DNA of 64,000 nt from Diplosphaera chodatii (taxonomy: Eukaryota > Chlorophyta > Trebouxiophyceae > Prasiolales > Stichococcaceae), in the NCBI GenBank assembly GCA_032358165.1, contig JAALGY010000002.1, positions 1 to 64,000 of the forward strand, written 5' to 3'. Positions 23,301 through 33,200 of this stretch are shown piece by piece. Within the stretch, counting starts at the first letter, position 1. Each line of letters begins with the position of its first letter. A program made the position numbers and the translations under genes. A model generated the notes under the pieces. That model was not told the origin of the DNA and did not search any database. It saw only the letters and a program-made list of their open reading frames with translations.

Positions 23301-26300
23301 CGAGGCGCTGGTCACCTGCCACCTGCTGAGCACGCTGCTGGCGCTCAGCACAGGTGCTTCCTACGCATGTGAATGCCAGAGTCATCTGAGCATTTGTGTA
23401 CTGACAGTTTGGCCGCTCCAGCAGCAGGTCACCTGCAGGCTGCCAGCTGCTGTTCTGGCAATGCTCCATGCACCATAACGCAAAGTTGGCATGCTGCAGC
23501 TGCCACAGCACCAGCGGCGCCAGGCTGAAGTACCACACGAAGTACTGGGCCGTCACCACCTACACAGGCATCATTCATTTGTAGCACTGACAATTGGTGA
23601 TGCTTCTGATTGATACAAGTACCAGCAACAGTGGCGCGTCATAACACTGCTGCGTGCCAGCTGCGCGTGCAGCAACCACTTGCTAACAGGTGTGATCCAA
23701 CGTCTGCTGTATCCTCAATGTTGTCTCACCTTGTTGAATGCAACAAAGGCCAGCGTCTGCAGCAGCCATGCGACCGGCAGGCAAGCGGCAGAGCGCCAGC
23801 CCAGCGCCGCCACCACCGCCAGCTGAGCTGCTGCTGCCACGCTGCGTTCAGGCAGTAGGTATTGTGAAGGCTGCAAGGTTGTGACCATGCCGGCAGGCGC
23901 AGCTGGCCATCCTGCTGGGTTGCTCACGGCAAGGTGTCAGCGTGCCAATGAGCTTGCTGTAATGATCACCTCGAAGTGTGGAGTATGCTACAGCAACACC
24001 AACCTGCCAACCGCAGCGCTGCCAGCCTGCGGCACGACCAACGCGAGGTATGTCGGGTAGTAGAGCGGCGAGAAGTTGTGGCGCGGGTCGCGCCGCTGCC
24101 CATGATACAGAATCGCTGGCCGGCGCGCTGTCTGGCCTGGCGCTGCATTGGCGCATCTACCCCGTGGTCTATGCGCTGCCGGTGCTGCTGTCGCTGCAGC
24201 CGCTGCTGGCGCCGCTGCAGCTGTCGGCAGGCTGAATTGGCAGCTCTGGTGTGTCCAGCGAGCAGACAGTGGGAGCAGAGGGCAATGGTAGCGGTAGCGG
24301 CAGATCTCTGCTACGAAGAGGGGACGCCAATCACTGTGGTGCCGGTCAGCACGGTGGGAATGGCAGCAGTGGCGGCAGAAGCGGTGGCGGCAGCGGCAGC
24401 GGCGGCGGCGGCAGGAAAGGCGTCACGGCGGCAGGGCTGCTTGGCAGGCTATTCAGGAGGCAGCGCCTTGTTTTTTGGCTGTGCAGCAGCGGCCGTGTTC
24501 TTGGGCCTGGCGGCGCTGTTCCACAGCCTGTACGGATGGCCGTTCATCCAGGCAGGTGTGGCGTACAGATTAGTGGCATTCACAAGCGTCTCCTCAGCCG
24601 CGTCTGTTTTTGCCAGACCTGAGAATCACCAGCCCCAAGAAGGTGATTTCCATGCTGCAGGAGGCCTATAACTACCTGCGTTCGCACTGATACCCTATGC
24701 TACCACGATTGGGCTGTCCTGATCTTCAGTGATGTTCAGAATGCAGAAACATGCCAGCAGACTGCCGGCAAGGATGTGCCGAGTGTGCAGCGACGAGCGC
24801 AAGTTTGGCGGGTACCTTCGTGATGTCGCTGACGAGCTTCACCCAGTTGCGAAGCTCATCGCACGGCCACGGTGCAGCGGCTGCTGCCTGCTCCACGTTG
24901 GGGTGGCAGGCCCCACGTATCAGCGCCGCCACCGCTCGCAGGGCAGCGAGGAACGGCTGCGCCGCCGGCTTCGGCAGCCGCCTGTGTGACATGTGCAGCA
25001 GCCTGACACCCGGCAGGCTGAGCAGCACCTCATGCATCTGCAGAACTGGCCGCGGTCTGGACCTGGCGCCCACAGCTGTGCCTTGGATGCCAGCAGCGCC
25101 GTACGTGTCACTGCATATGGGTGATGATCAGCATCTGCAGGCAGGGGGGTGGTTGGTTCGGAGCGCACTGCAGCCGTGACACAATTGTGGCGAAGCGCAG
25201 CAGGCCGGTAGTGGTAGGACAGGCCAGCTGCTCTGGCGCACGAAACCCGCCGGCATGTGTCAGCCTGGCTGCCAGCTCAGCGTGGCGCTGCACAAGCAGA
25301 GTCGGCAGCGTGAGCACTTGAAGTGAGGCAAGCAGATTGCTCGCCACACTGCAGGGCTACAGCAGTCATCCTGGCTGCTGCAGCAGCAGTGCATGCTGCA
25401 GCAGCCCTGCAGGCACATGAGTGGGCTGCCTGAGCCATAGAGCCACATCTGCACACAGCAGATCACCTGAAGCACAGCCAAGAAGACCTCATCCCTCGCG
25501 GTGAGGTGTGTTACCTGTTGCGCATCCTTGATCTGGTCCACCGCCACATCTGCATTCACTGCACAGGTACTGAGCATCTGCACGCTGATTTCTCGGAGTG
25601 CATGAGCAACTGAACAGCAGAGCGTATTGAGCACCAGCAGATCTGCATGCTGCACGCGGCACGCTGCGGCGCGGAGAGTGCTGCGCGGGCGCACCTAGCA
25701 GGGCACAGGTCGCGTCGCAGCACGCGCCAAGCAGCCGCCGCGACGGCTGCCGCTGCCTGGGTCTCTCCGCTGCCTCGACCGCCGTTTCGGCCGCCGCCTT
25801 CAGCGCCGCCGCCGCCATGTGCAAGTAGACCGTGCACCTCTGCCGCACGTCAGCCTCGCTCTCAAGGGCTTCACCGACAAGATCCTACAGAAATGCCCAC
25901 CACATAACTGAATTTGTGGAACGCCTGGCTCAGACTGCGCCAAACCTGAACATACTCCAAGCGAATACGAGTGCATACATTGCTGTTGAAGCCGTACCAC
26001 TTCAATGCTCACTGGGCCATTGGGTCAGGTGTGGCGCCAGCACCTGCACATGGGACTCCATCGCTCCTAGATCGACGCGGTAGTGCGCTGCGATGCTTGT
26101 GAGGATGCCGGCCACCGGTGCCCGCTCCAGGGCTTCCAGGCTGCCTGTGGCGGGCTTCTTCATCAGCAGCAGCACGACCGCTGCCAGGCTGAACTCTGCG
26201 TCGAGCAGGCAAAGCTGCTGCCGCTGCCGCTGCAGCCGCAGCTCTCGCTCTGAGTCGGCACTGCATTCGCCGCCATCTGTGCAAACGCTGCTTCCGTGAG

Positions 26301-28919
26301 TGCTGTTGTGAGAGCTAGCAGCATTGCAGCGCCACTGCTGCTGCGCCAGGCGCGCTGCGGCTGACAGCACAGCTGCCATCGTCCCCGCCCACGCGTCCCA
26401 CATAGGTGGTTCAACCAGCGTGCAGCAATGGCGCTCCGCGCTTTCGGCTGCATACCGGGCCAGCCTGGCCAGCCTCATCAGCGCTGCCGCCTGGTGTGCA
26501 CAAAAGCAGAACTTTTCAGCTGAGACAGGGTACGAAATTCCGTCTGTGGTGAACTGGACGCTGTGCAGTGCGGCTCATGTGTGCAGCTCCTGCACACAGC
26601 ACCTGCACTGGTATGTCAAGGGCGCCGCTTGCCTCTACTGGCAGCAGCTTCAACACGCGGCGCGTGGCGCCAATCAGGTACCCGACCATCGCGCGCTGCG
26701 CTGTGGCCGCAGATGGCCCCATCCGAACCGGGTCCAGCAGCGCCGCATACGTCTCGGGGCTGCAGTAGGTCAGATCAGAGTGACGGGCTGCCCATGCAGA
26801 CAGCGAGAACCTGTTATTGCCGCGTCTTGCAGCATGCTGCAGGCATCTCAGCAACACCACGGTACAGCAGCGCAGATGCTTGTGCTCACTCAGCTGCTGC
26901 AAAGGAATGCCTGGGAGTGTTTCGCAAGCCTTGCTACACTGCAATCCGTCAACAGTTTTGACAGTTGGCAGGGAAGGTGTTCTGTACACATACCCATGGG
27001 CAGTTGTGAGGCGTCTGGGCCAGAGACGCAGCACTTTCTGAAGGACACACCGGGAGTAGACAGCGCCACGCTGCGGGGCGGCCTCGTGGAGCAGCAGCGC
27101 CCGCACGCCGGCTGCGTACGCGGCGACCGCAGCCGGCGACACCTCTGCAGGCAGCTCCCTGGGTGGCGGCTCATCGCGAAAGGCCCGAGGGCTCGACCCG
27201 AGGTCGATCATTGCCAGCGCCTGACTACCAAAGTGTAGGCCTGAGCGCACAGCTGTGCTGAATAGCGTACAATAGAAATGCTGCCAGTGTGCTGCTGTCG
27301 CCATGTATTGCGAATCAACCAAACCTACCGCACCTGCAAAGCAACTTCGACCGGGCGCGCCCAATCTGACGCCCACTGCAACTCTGGCTGATCACTGCCC
27401 CGCGGCAGCTGCTCCAGTAGACCTTCTGCTGACGTGCCCCTACTGGGTGCGCACCATCTGCACGCTCACTGCTGCCATGCACAGTTGGTGCCTGTGCTGC
27501 TGCCATGACGGGCTGCTGCCTTCCAGCAGCATCTCCGCACAGCCTGAAGCCGTCCGCTGCTGACGCTACCTCTGCTGCTGCAAACCCCTCAGCAACCACC
27601 TCCGCAGGCACTTGTGAGGTTACAGCTGAAACATCAGCGCTGAGAGCAGCGCTGCAGTGGTTTAGCAGCTGAATGAGGGGTGCCTCATCGTCGAGCTGGC
27701 CGGCGTAGCAGGCTGCTTCTGCCAGCTGCGCAGCGTACAGCGCTGGCTCGCTCGCTGGAAACAATGGGACAGTACCGCCGCTGGCAGCAAAGCTGCAATG
27801 ACAACATGACAATTGTCTTGGCTGCCTCATATTGTGGCACATCAGGACAGGATGGGTGGCGGCCATATCATGCAGGCACTTTTCTCGTCGGCTGCACACA
27901 GAATGCAGCCCAGTTGGCCACCTGTAATATCCAGAGGTCCGCCACATGAATCATGCACACACATGAATCATGCACACACCTGACGCACGCTGCTGTCGCC
28001 GGCAGCAGATGCGTGCGCAGGTGCTCCTCCCGTTCCAGGTCAGCCTCTTCGCAACAGGCCACCTCGGCGACCATTGTCAGGATGCAGAGGGTGGGAACAG
28101 CGTCAGGATCCCAGACTGCCACCTCGGCCATCAAGCCTGGCCGCCGCAGCACTCTGCCAAGCCGCTCGCCAGCAGCATGGAGGTCTGTCAGGGCGGTAGG
28201 CACCGGGCCTTGCAGATCGTGGCCCTAGCAACCAGGATAATGGCAGCGTTCAGTTTCTGCAGACCCGCGCCATGGTGCGAATGCAGGCAAGTGCAGGCTT
28301 CTGAGGAGCCACAGCAGCCCGCAGCCTCTGCTGTCGCACCAAACAAGTTGCCAAACTATGTGTTTGCAGCCCAGCGCCAGCTGGGCTGACAGCTGCCGAC
28401 TCGGTGGTGACTAACACTGTAGTGCCAAGGGAAGGAAGGGAGAGCAGCGCACCGCAAGGGCATCTTGGGTGCACAGTTTCAGCGCGGCCACAGCCACTGC
28501 GGCATCTCGCGTTTCTGGAACGTCCAGCATGCCCAGCAGCATGTATACCTCCATGCTAGAGCTGAGCGGGGGCTCATCGTGATGCTTAACCCTGTAGCAA
28601 CACACCGCGTCATGCCAATCAAGCCAATGAAGTCAAACCACGCAAACGGCAGATGTGTTGTCAAAGCGCTCCACACTGCCACATGTGTGCATGGGTATCA
28701 CAGCCTACGGCGCAGTTGGGAGAGTACGCAATCGGAGATTACTCGCCTGTCATAGTGGCGCCGGACCGTGCGCAGCAGGCTGCCTGGTGTGAGGTCCTGA
28801 GACTTCAGCTCACTGTTGACTCGTGCTTCCTCACACTTCGCCTCTCTAGCTTCTGGAGGCATTGCATCTATACGCTGTTCCGCATGTGCCAACTTTGCGA
28901 CATCACGAGGCTGTGCCAT
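20322..28919 (-). CDS. U-box/helical-repeat protein, copy 1 (frameshift before the U-box, large intron insertion)
   Basis: Probable E3 ubiquitin ligase with a C-terminal U-box. The start MAQPRDVAKLAHAEQR at 28919 leads to exon 1 ending LTPGSLLRTVRRHYD. Later exons: DAAVAVAALKLCTQDALAVR (~28.5 kb), WDPDAVPTLCILTMVAE (~28.1 kb), LAEAACYAGQLDDEAPLIQL (~27.7 kb), AAYAAGVRALLLHEAAPQRG (~27.1 kb), LARLARYAAESAERH (~26.45 kb), FLAALRAVAALIRGACHP (~24.95 kb), AASDAAMQELLV (~21.24 kb), PSKAAEKRARKKAAARAAA (~20.95 kb) and the U-box. The intron between 24.83 and 21.43 kb is about 3.4 kb, against about 0.35 kb in copy 2. In the linker near 20.75 kb the frame of SKAAEKRARKK no longer matches that of CPPWMLCPITK (5 bases shorter than copy 2). 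The spliced protein would therefore lose the U-box, although an unspliced read-through frame of 390 codons regains its second half (VGDGHSYEEAAISKWL). It may be a pseudogene or a U-box-less variant. Confidence 0.68.
22480..22990 (+). pseudogene. Inverted fragment of the U-box gene family
   Basis: On the plus strand, opposite to the array, lie two blocks homologous to family exons: AADNVLAAASRAITAAEHP then EAASDAAMRELLV (22.49-22.63 kb), and after an intron-like gap AEDGEKAAAAAPPSKAAE (22.88-22.93 kb) continuing into an Ala-rich stretch. They match copy 1 exons VSDALGAVSQPATAAEG...AASDAAMQELLV and AEDGDKGTAAAPSKAAEKRA. The second block runs without a stop straight into PIG-M sequence (GKLLFSAADVLTSWW). 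It sits inside the large intron of copy 1, so a copy 1 transcript would carry it in antisense. Confidence 0.65.
22995..24556 (+). pseudogene. PIG-M-like GPI mannosyltransferase exons, plus-strand part
   Basis: PIG-M adds the first mannose to GPI anchors in the ER membrane. Four plus-strand blocks match successive parts of the plant protein: AGKLLFSAADVLTSWW (22995-23062; plant WGKFLFSASDLL), WQFSPLT...SGEALV (23246-23352; plant [20 protein letters not shown]), LSGLALHWRIYPVVYALPVL (24111-24230; plant YGLIVHFRVYPIIYALPI) and AAVFLGLAALFHSLYGWPF (24450-24556; plant FYLYGWEFL). The second block needs two compensating frame slips around ATGTGACC to recover VTISPAR. The N-terminal part with the catalytic Asp motif (plant YTDVDY) is absent, and in its place U-box-family sequence runs in. 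The exons that should follow are found inverted between blocks two and three. As it stands this locus cannot make PIG-M. Confidence 0.7.
23420..24107 (-). pseudogene. PIG-M-like GPI mannosyltransferase exons, inverted minus-strand part
   Basis: Three minus-strand exons carry the middle and later parts of PIG-M, in order when read right to left: QRRDPRHNFSPLYYPTYLAL (24107-24015; plant SRTDPRHNFSIYFYHIYL), LLPERSVAAAAQ...LLQTLAFVAFNKV (23890-23730, ending at a clean donor; plant LQTVAFVAFNKV) and VVTAQYFVWYFSLAPLVLW (from 23560 after a tacag-type acceptor; plant VITAQYFVWFFCLLPL). They sit between the second and third plus-strand PIG-M blocks. The right border of this piece meets the plus-strand third block within a few bases (24107/24111), which marks a rearrangement junction. 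Confidence 0.72.
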
Positions 28920-29911
28920 CTGAAGGACGCTGCAATCGCTGCACATGCAAGTGCAGGCCTGATGGCGATCTTGCCCAAACCTCACCAAGCCAGCATGGCA
29001 ATGCGGTTGTAAGTCACGCTATGACATGTTGCTGCTCGGCCATCGGTGCGAATGGCTTGCACCACGCAACTGCACATGCTGGCCTTCGGATGTGTCTGAC
29101 ACTGTCAGACACAACAGCTTCAGAGTGTTGATCAGGCAACGTGACACCAAATTGTACACTGCTTGCCTTTCAACCACATGCTGCTCAGAAATCTGGCTGC
29201 TCTCCGGGTAGAGCCAGTCGTGACAAGAACCCTTGCAGGCAGCAGCACGAGAGTCAGCAGCATGTGTGATGAATGCAGCATGTTGCACGCACCCTCGCTG
29301 ATGGCTTCAACTGTGAACACATGAAGCTGCTGCAAGCTATTTGCAGACATAGCGGTCAAAACGGACACATCACTCCATGCAGAACCGGGGTCTGCATTGA
29401 CACCTGGGGTGCGCTGCTGTCTAATCAACTGCGCACAGATCACATGGCCACAGATAACATGCTGCAAAACAGCAGCCCCCCAGCACAAGCACTACTACCC
29501 AGACCCACCCTAGGGGTGTCCATCAGCGAGCTTCAGCAGCCGCAGCAGCTGGAACCTGACCATCTTCCCCAGCCACTACTCACACAGCACGTTTGCCCCT
29601 GCGACCCGGCTGGGGCTGCTCAGCGACGCTTGACCCTGCTGGCCCTGCCCACGCTGCGGTGCCGTGGCACATTCGGCCGCAGCACTGAGCTCGGATGCCA
29701 GATTCTGTCCCACCACATGCGTGCCGCCGTCCCGCAGAGCCCGTAGCACCGCTGCAAGGCCTACGCCAGCAAACCTGGGACCAAAATGTCCACATCGCAT
29801 GTGCTGTTTTGGCCTGATGCACACGATGCGCACACCAGCGCCAGCTGCCACGTGGTGTGAGGGCCTGGGCCCCACCTGCAGCTGCTGACTCCTCCTGCTG
29901 CGCTCTCAGAC
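28920..29911. other. Intergenic between U-box copies 1 and 2
   Basis: This region contains the upstream region of copy 1, including a palindromic element at 29092. A minus-strand open frame at 29576-29875 reads MRCGHFGPRFAGVGLAAVLR then ALRDGGTHVVGQN. It looks protein-like but has no recognised family and no clear upstream exon. Nothing else is supported. Confidence 0.35.
29092..29112 (-). promoter_or_regulatory. Palindromic TGTCTGACA element upstream of U-box copy 1
   Basis: The core TGTCTGACACTGTCAGACA is a perfect inverted repeat (9-bp arms, 1-bp centre) and the match extends one more base on each side. It lies about 173 bp upstream of the proposed start of copy 1. Related double half-sites with the same 10-bp spacing lie upstream of copies 2 and 5. 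The site may bind a dimeric transcription factor; no factor is identified. Confidence 0.4.
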
Positions 29912-30230
29912 CATCATTGCACTGCCGCCTGCCACCTCAGCTGCAGCACTGCCTGCTGCCCGTTCGCCAATCTGCTGCAGAGGATCCGCGCACACGTCAG
30001 CATGGCTGGGGCGAAGTGCCAGTCACTGCAGGTTTCCTGCACTGCAGCAGCAGCCACACGTTCTGCTGCCTCAGAAGCCGAGATGCATATGGCGGATCAG
30101 CACCGAGCCGATGCAAGAGTGACATGTGTCCACCTGGGTCAAGAAGCCAGGACATCCAGTATGCCGCGGTCGCACAAGCAGGTATGCCAGTTGCCAGTAC
30201 TAGCCGCTCACCCAGTCGAGCTATACCATT
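29912..30230. repeat. 3'-flank repeat of U-box copy 2 (matches 39630-39947)
   Basis: About 320 bp downstream of the copy 2 stop closely matches the segment downstream of copy 4. Shared strings include CGCACACGTCAGCATGGCTG, AAGTGCCAGTCACTGCAGG and CGATGCNAGAGTGACATGTG, up to the stop codon. The duplicated unit therefore extended well past the coding region into 3' flank. Copy 3 keeps only the last 40 bp or so (CAGTCGAG...CTCACAGG). Confidence 0.7.
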
Positions 30231-33200
30231 TCACAGGCAGCCCGCCGCCTGGATCAGCTGCCGCAGCGCATGGTTTGGCAGCAGGTCCCTGGTCGCCAGC
30301 ACCGCCCCTGTGACTGGCGACGTGTCCTGGGTGTGCAGCCAGTGGGAGATCGCCGCCTCCTCGTAGCTGTGACCGTCGCCGACGCACAGGGTCGCGCGTG
30401 CCATGACTTCCTGCACATTTATACAGGTTGTCTAGATGATGCCTACAAAATGACCGGTCTGGCCGAGTGCTGCGACGTCCATGCGTTGGCCGATGCAGTA
30501 AAGCAATGCAAGCTGTCTGCACCATACAATCCAACGATGTACACCTTGGTGATGGGGCACAGCATCCAGGGTGGGCACTGCTGCGGGTGCTGCTGCCCAG
30601 CCTCCGCTGGCGCTGCTGCAGAACTGACTGCATCTCCTGCTGTGTTGCTGGCTGCGGGCCCTGCTGCCTGCGTGTCCGCGCCGCCTGCCAGGCTCATGCT
30701 ACGCAGACTGGCAGCTGCTACTGTAGCAGGCACGCTTTCGCCCACCGCCCTGCTGCTGGTCTGTCCAAGCTCAGGCGGCCCCGCAACCGCGAGCTGTGAC
30801 GCAGCAGCAGCAGCAGCGGCGGCGGCGGCTGTGGCCCTGGCGGCGGCCTTCTTGCGGGCGCGCTTCTCGGCCGCCTTGCTGGGGGCCGCCGCCGCTGGTT
30901 TGTCCCCCTCCTCAGCAGCCTGCAGGGGTGCGCAGCCCGTGTAGGTCGCACTAGTCTGCAGCATGATACTACCCATGGTTGCGTCCAGCTACCGGCGGAC
31001 AGGGGTGGTGTGTGTCACGCTTGATGCATGGCGTGTGCCACGACTGCCACAGCAACCCAGCGCAAGCACAGGTGGCATTGACACTTCCAAAACTGCATCC
31101 ACAAAATCACAGCATGCCCCCACAGAGTTCTCACCAGGAGCTCCTGCATGGCGGCGTCCGAGGCAGCCTGCTTTTGCGTCACCGCCTCACTGCTGCTTCC
31201 AGGAGTACGGGCAGTGCGTTCTGCTGCCGTGGCTGGCTGGGACACAGCTTCCAGGGCGTCGCTGACTTCATGCACGCCCTTGACGACCAGCTGCCGCAGC
31301 ATTGGCGATGTCTTGAGGGTCTGTACTTCCTGCAAGCATTGCAACGGTCTGTTCAGTCGGCAGGGGCACAATCGAAAGCGTGCATTGCTGCCGACTATGA
31401 GCCATGCTGCAATGTCGGCAGATGGCCATCTGCTTCATCCTGACAAGGTCTGGCTGCCTCCAGCATCAGCGAAACTGTTGGCTACAGCGACCACCGGCCA
31501 GCCCAGCGGTGCCAAGCATACCGGGGACATAGTTGGCTGCAGATGTTGCTGTAATTCATGCAAAGCTGGCATGAAAGCAAACACTGCGAAGCCTTCAGAC
31601 ACTACCATGCATTGCGCCGATCCTATGCTTTAAAGTTTTGGGTGTCTCGATCTGCATGGAAATGCCAGCAGACAGCCGGCCACAATCACATGCCAGCAGT
31701 CTGCAACTACAGGTGCAAGCCTGACAGGTACCTTTGTGATGGCACTGACAAGCTCCGCCCACTGGCGAAGCTCGTCGCGCGGCCATGCTGCTGCCTGCTC
31801 CAGGGTGGGTTGGCGGGGACCACATAGCAGCGCCGCCACCGCTCGCAGTGTGGAGAGGAACGGCTGCGCCGCTGGCTTTGGCAGCTGCCTGTGTGACGTG
31901 CAGCACAACATTCATGTAGGACAGGCAGCAGGTCACACTGCACCTCACGCATCATATTTTGAGGTGCAGCAGGTGCCCACAGCAATGCCTTGGAACAGCA
32001 GCAACACTGTACCACTGTATGACTGCATCTGTTTGGGCGGGGATCACAGTCAGCACGTGCTGGCGGGGGGTGAGCATGGCAGAGCGCACTGCAGGCGTGA
32101 CAAGCGCATAGCGAGCCGCAGCAGGTTGCCAACTGTGGCGCAGCGCAGCCGCTGCGGCGTGGCAAAGCCGTAGGCACGTGCCAGCCTGGCTGCCAGGTCA
32201 GCGCGTCGCTGCACGGGCATCCAGCAGGCTGTGGCTTGACGTCTGACAGCTCAGGGCGTCAAGGTGTGAGCTGCAGCAACTACGCAAGGTGCCTGCAGCA
32301 CTGCAAGGCCACAGCAGCCATGCGGACCACGGTAGCAGAGGTGCATGCTGTAGCAACCCTGCTGGCAGCTTAAGTTGCAGACTGGGCTGCAGCCCTTCAC
32401 ATGACAGACGCTCTTTGAAAACCCGCCCTGCAGACAGTACACAATATACTACACACACGACTGTAAAGCCATTTGCGCTCCTTTACCTGAAGCATACCCA
32501 AAGGCACCTCGGCACTCGCAGGCGTGTGCGCCAAGTGACGCACATCCCCGATCCGGCCCACTGCCACATCTGCATCCAGCGCAAAAGCAGTTGCCATCCT
32601 TATGTTCTTTTCACTGAGATGAAAACATGCCACTGCATCTTTTGCAGTGGCCAGCAGATCTGCAGGTGCTGCACATCTCCTACAGCGCAAACACCGCACC
32701 CACCCAGCAGTGCACAGACCGCCTCGCAGCACGTGCCAAGCAGCTCCTGTGACGGCTGCCGCTGCTTGGGCTTCTCGGCAGCTGCCACGACCGTCCTGGC
32801 TGCCGCCTCCAGCACCGCTGCTGCCATGTGCAGGTGGTGTAGGCACTCCTTCCACACCGTCTTGGCATCTTCAGGGGTGTCTTGCACACGATCCTGCCGA
32901 CAAGCTCGCACCGCACTCAGGGACTGCCTGCCACAGACTGCAGCGGCCCTGGTAGATCCCAGGCACATGCAGGTGCACATCTGTGTCGTGAACAGACTTC
33001 AACGATGCTCATTGAGCAGTATGACCAAGTAAGGTCCAGCACCTGTACATGAGACTCCGCTGCTCGCAAATCGATGCGGCTGTGTGCTGCGAGGCTGGCG
33101 AGCACGCAGTGAACTGGCTGCCGCTCCAGGGCTGCCAGGCTGTCTGTGGCAGGGGCTTTCAGCAGTGGCAGCACGGCTGCCGCCAGGCTGAAGGCCGCGT

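Noticed and set aside
18230..24107. All frame breaks explained by an error-prone assembly
   Set aside because: WDR11, the cyclase and the 15-exon LPMO segment join without a single break, so errors would have to cluster in one region. It remains possible for the PIG-M junctions and is listed as a check there.
29857..30366. 169-codon plus-strand frame, partly repeated at 39598-40083
   Set aside because: It is the reverse strand of the U-box exon and its 3' flank. Its repetition follows from duplication of the U-box unit, not from a second gene.
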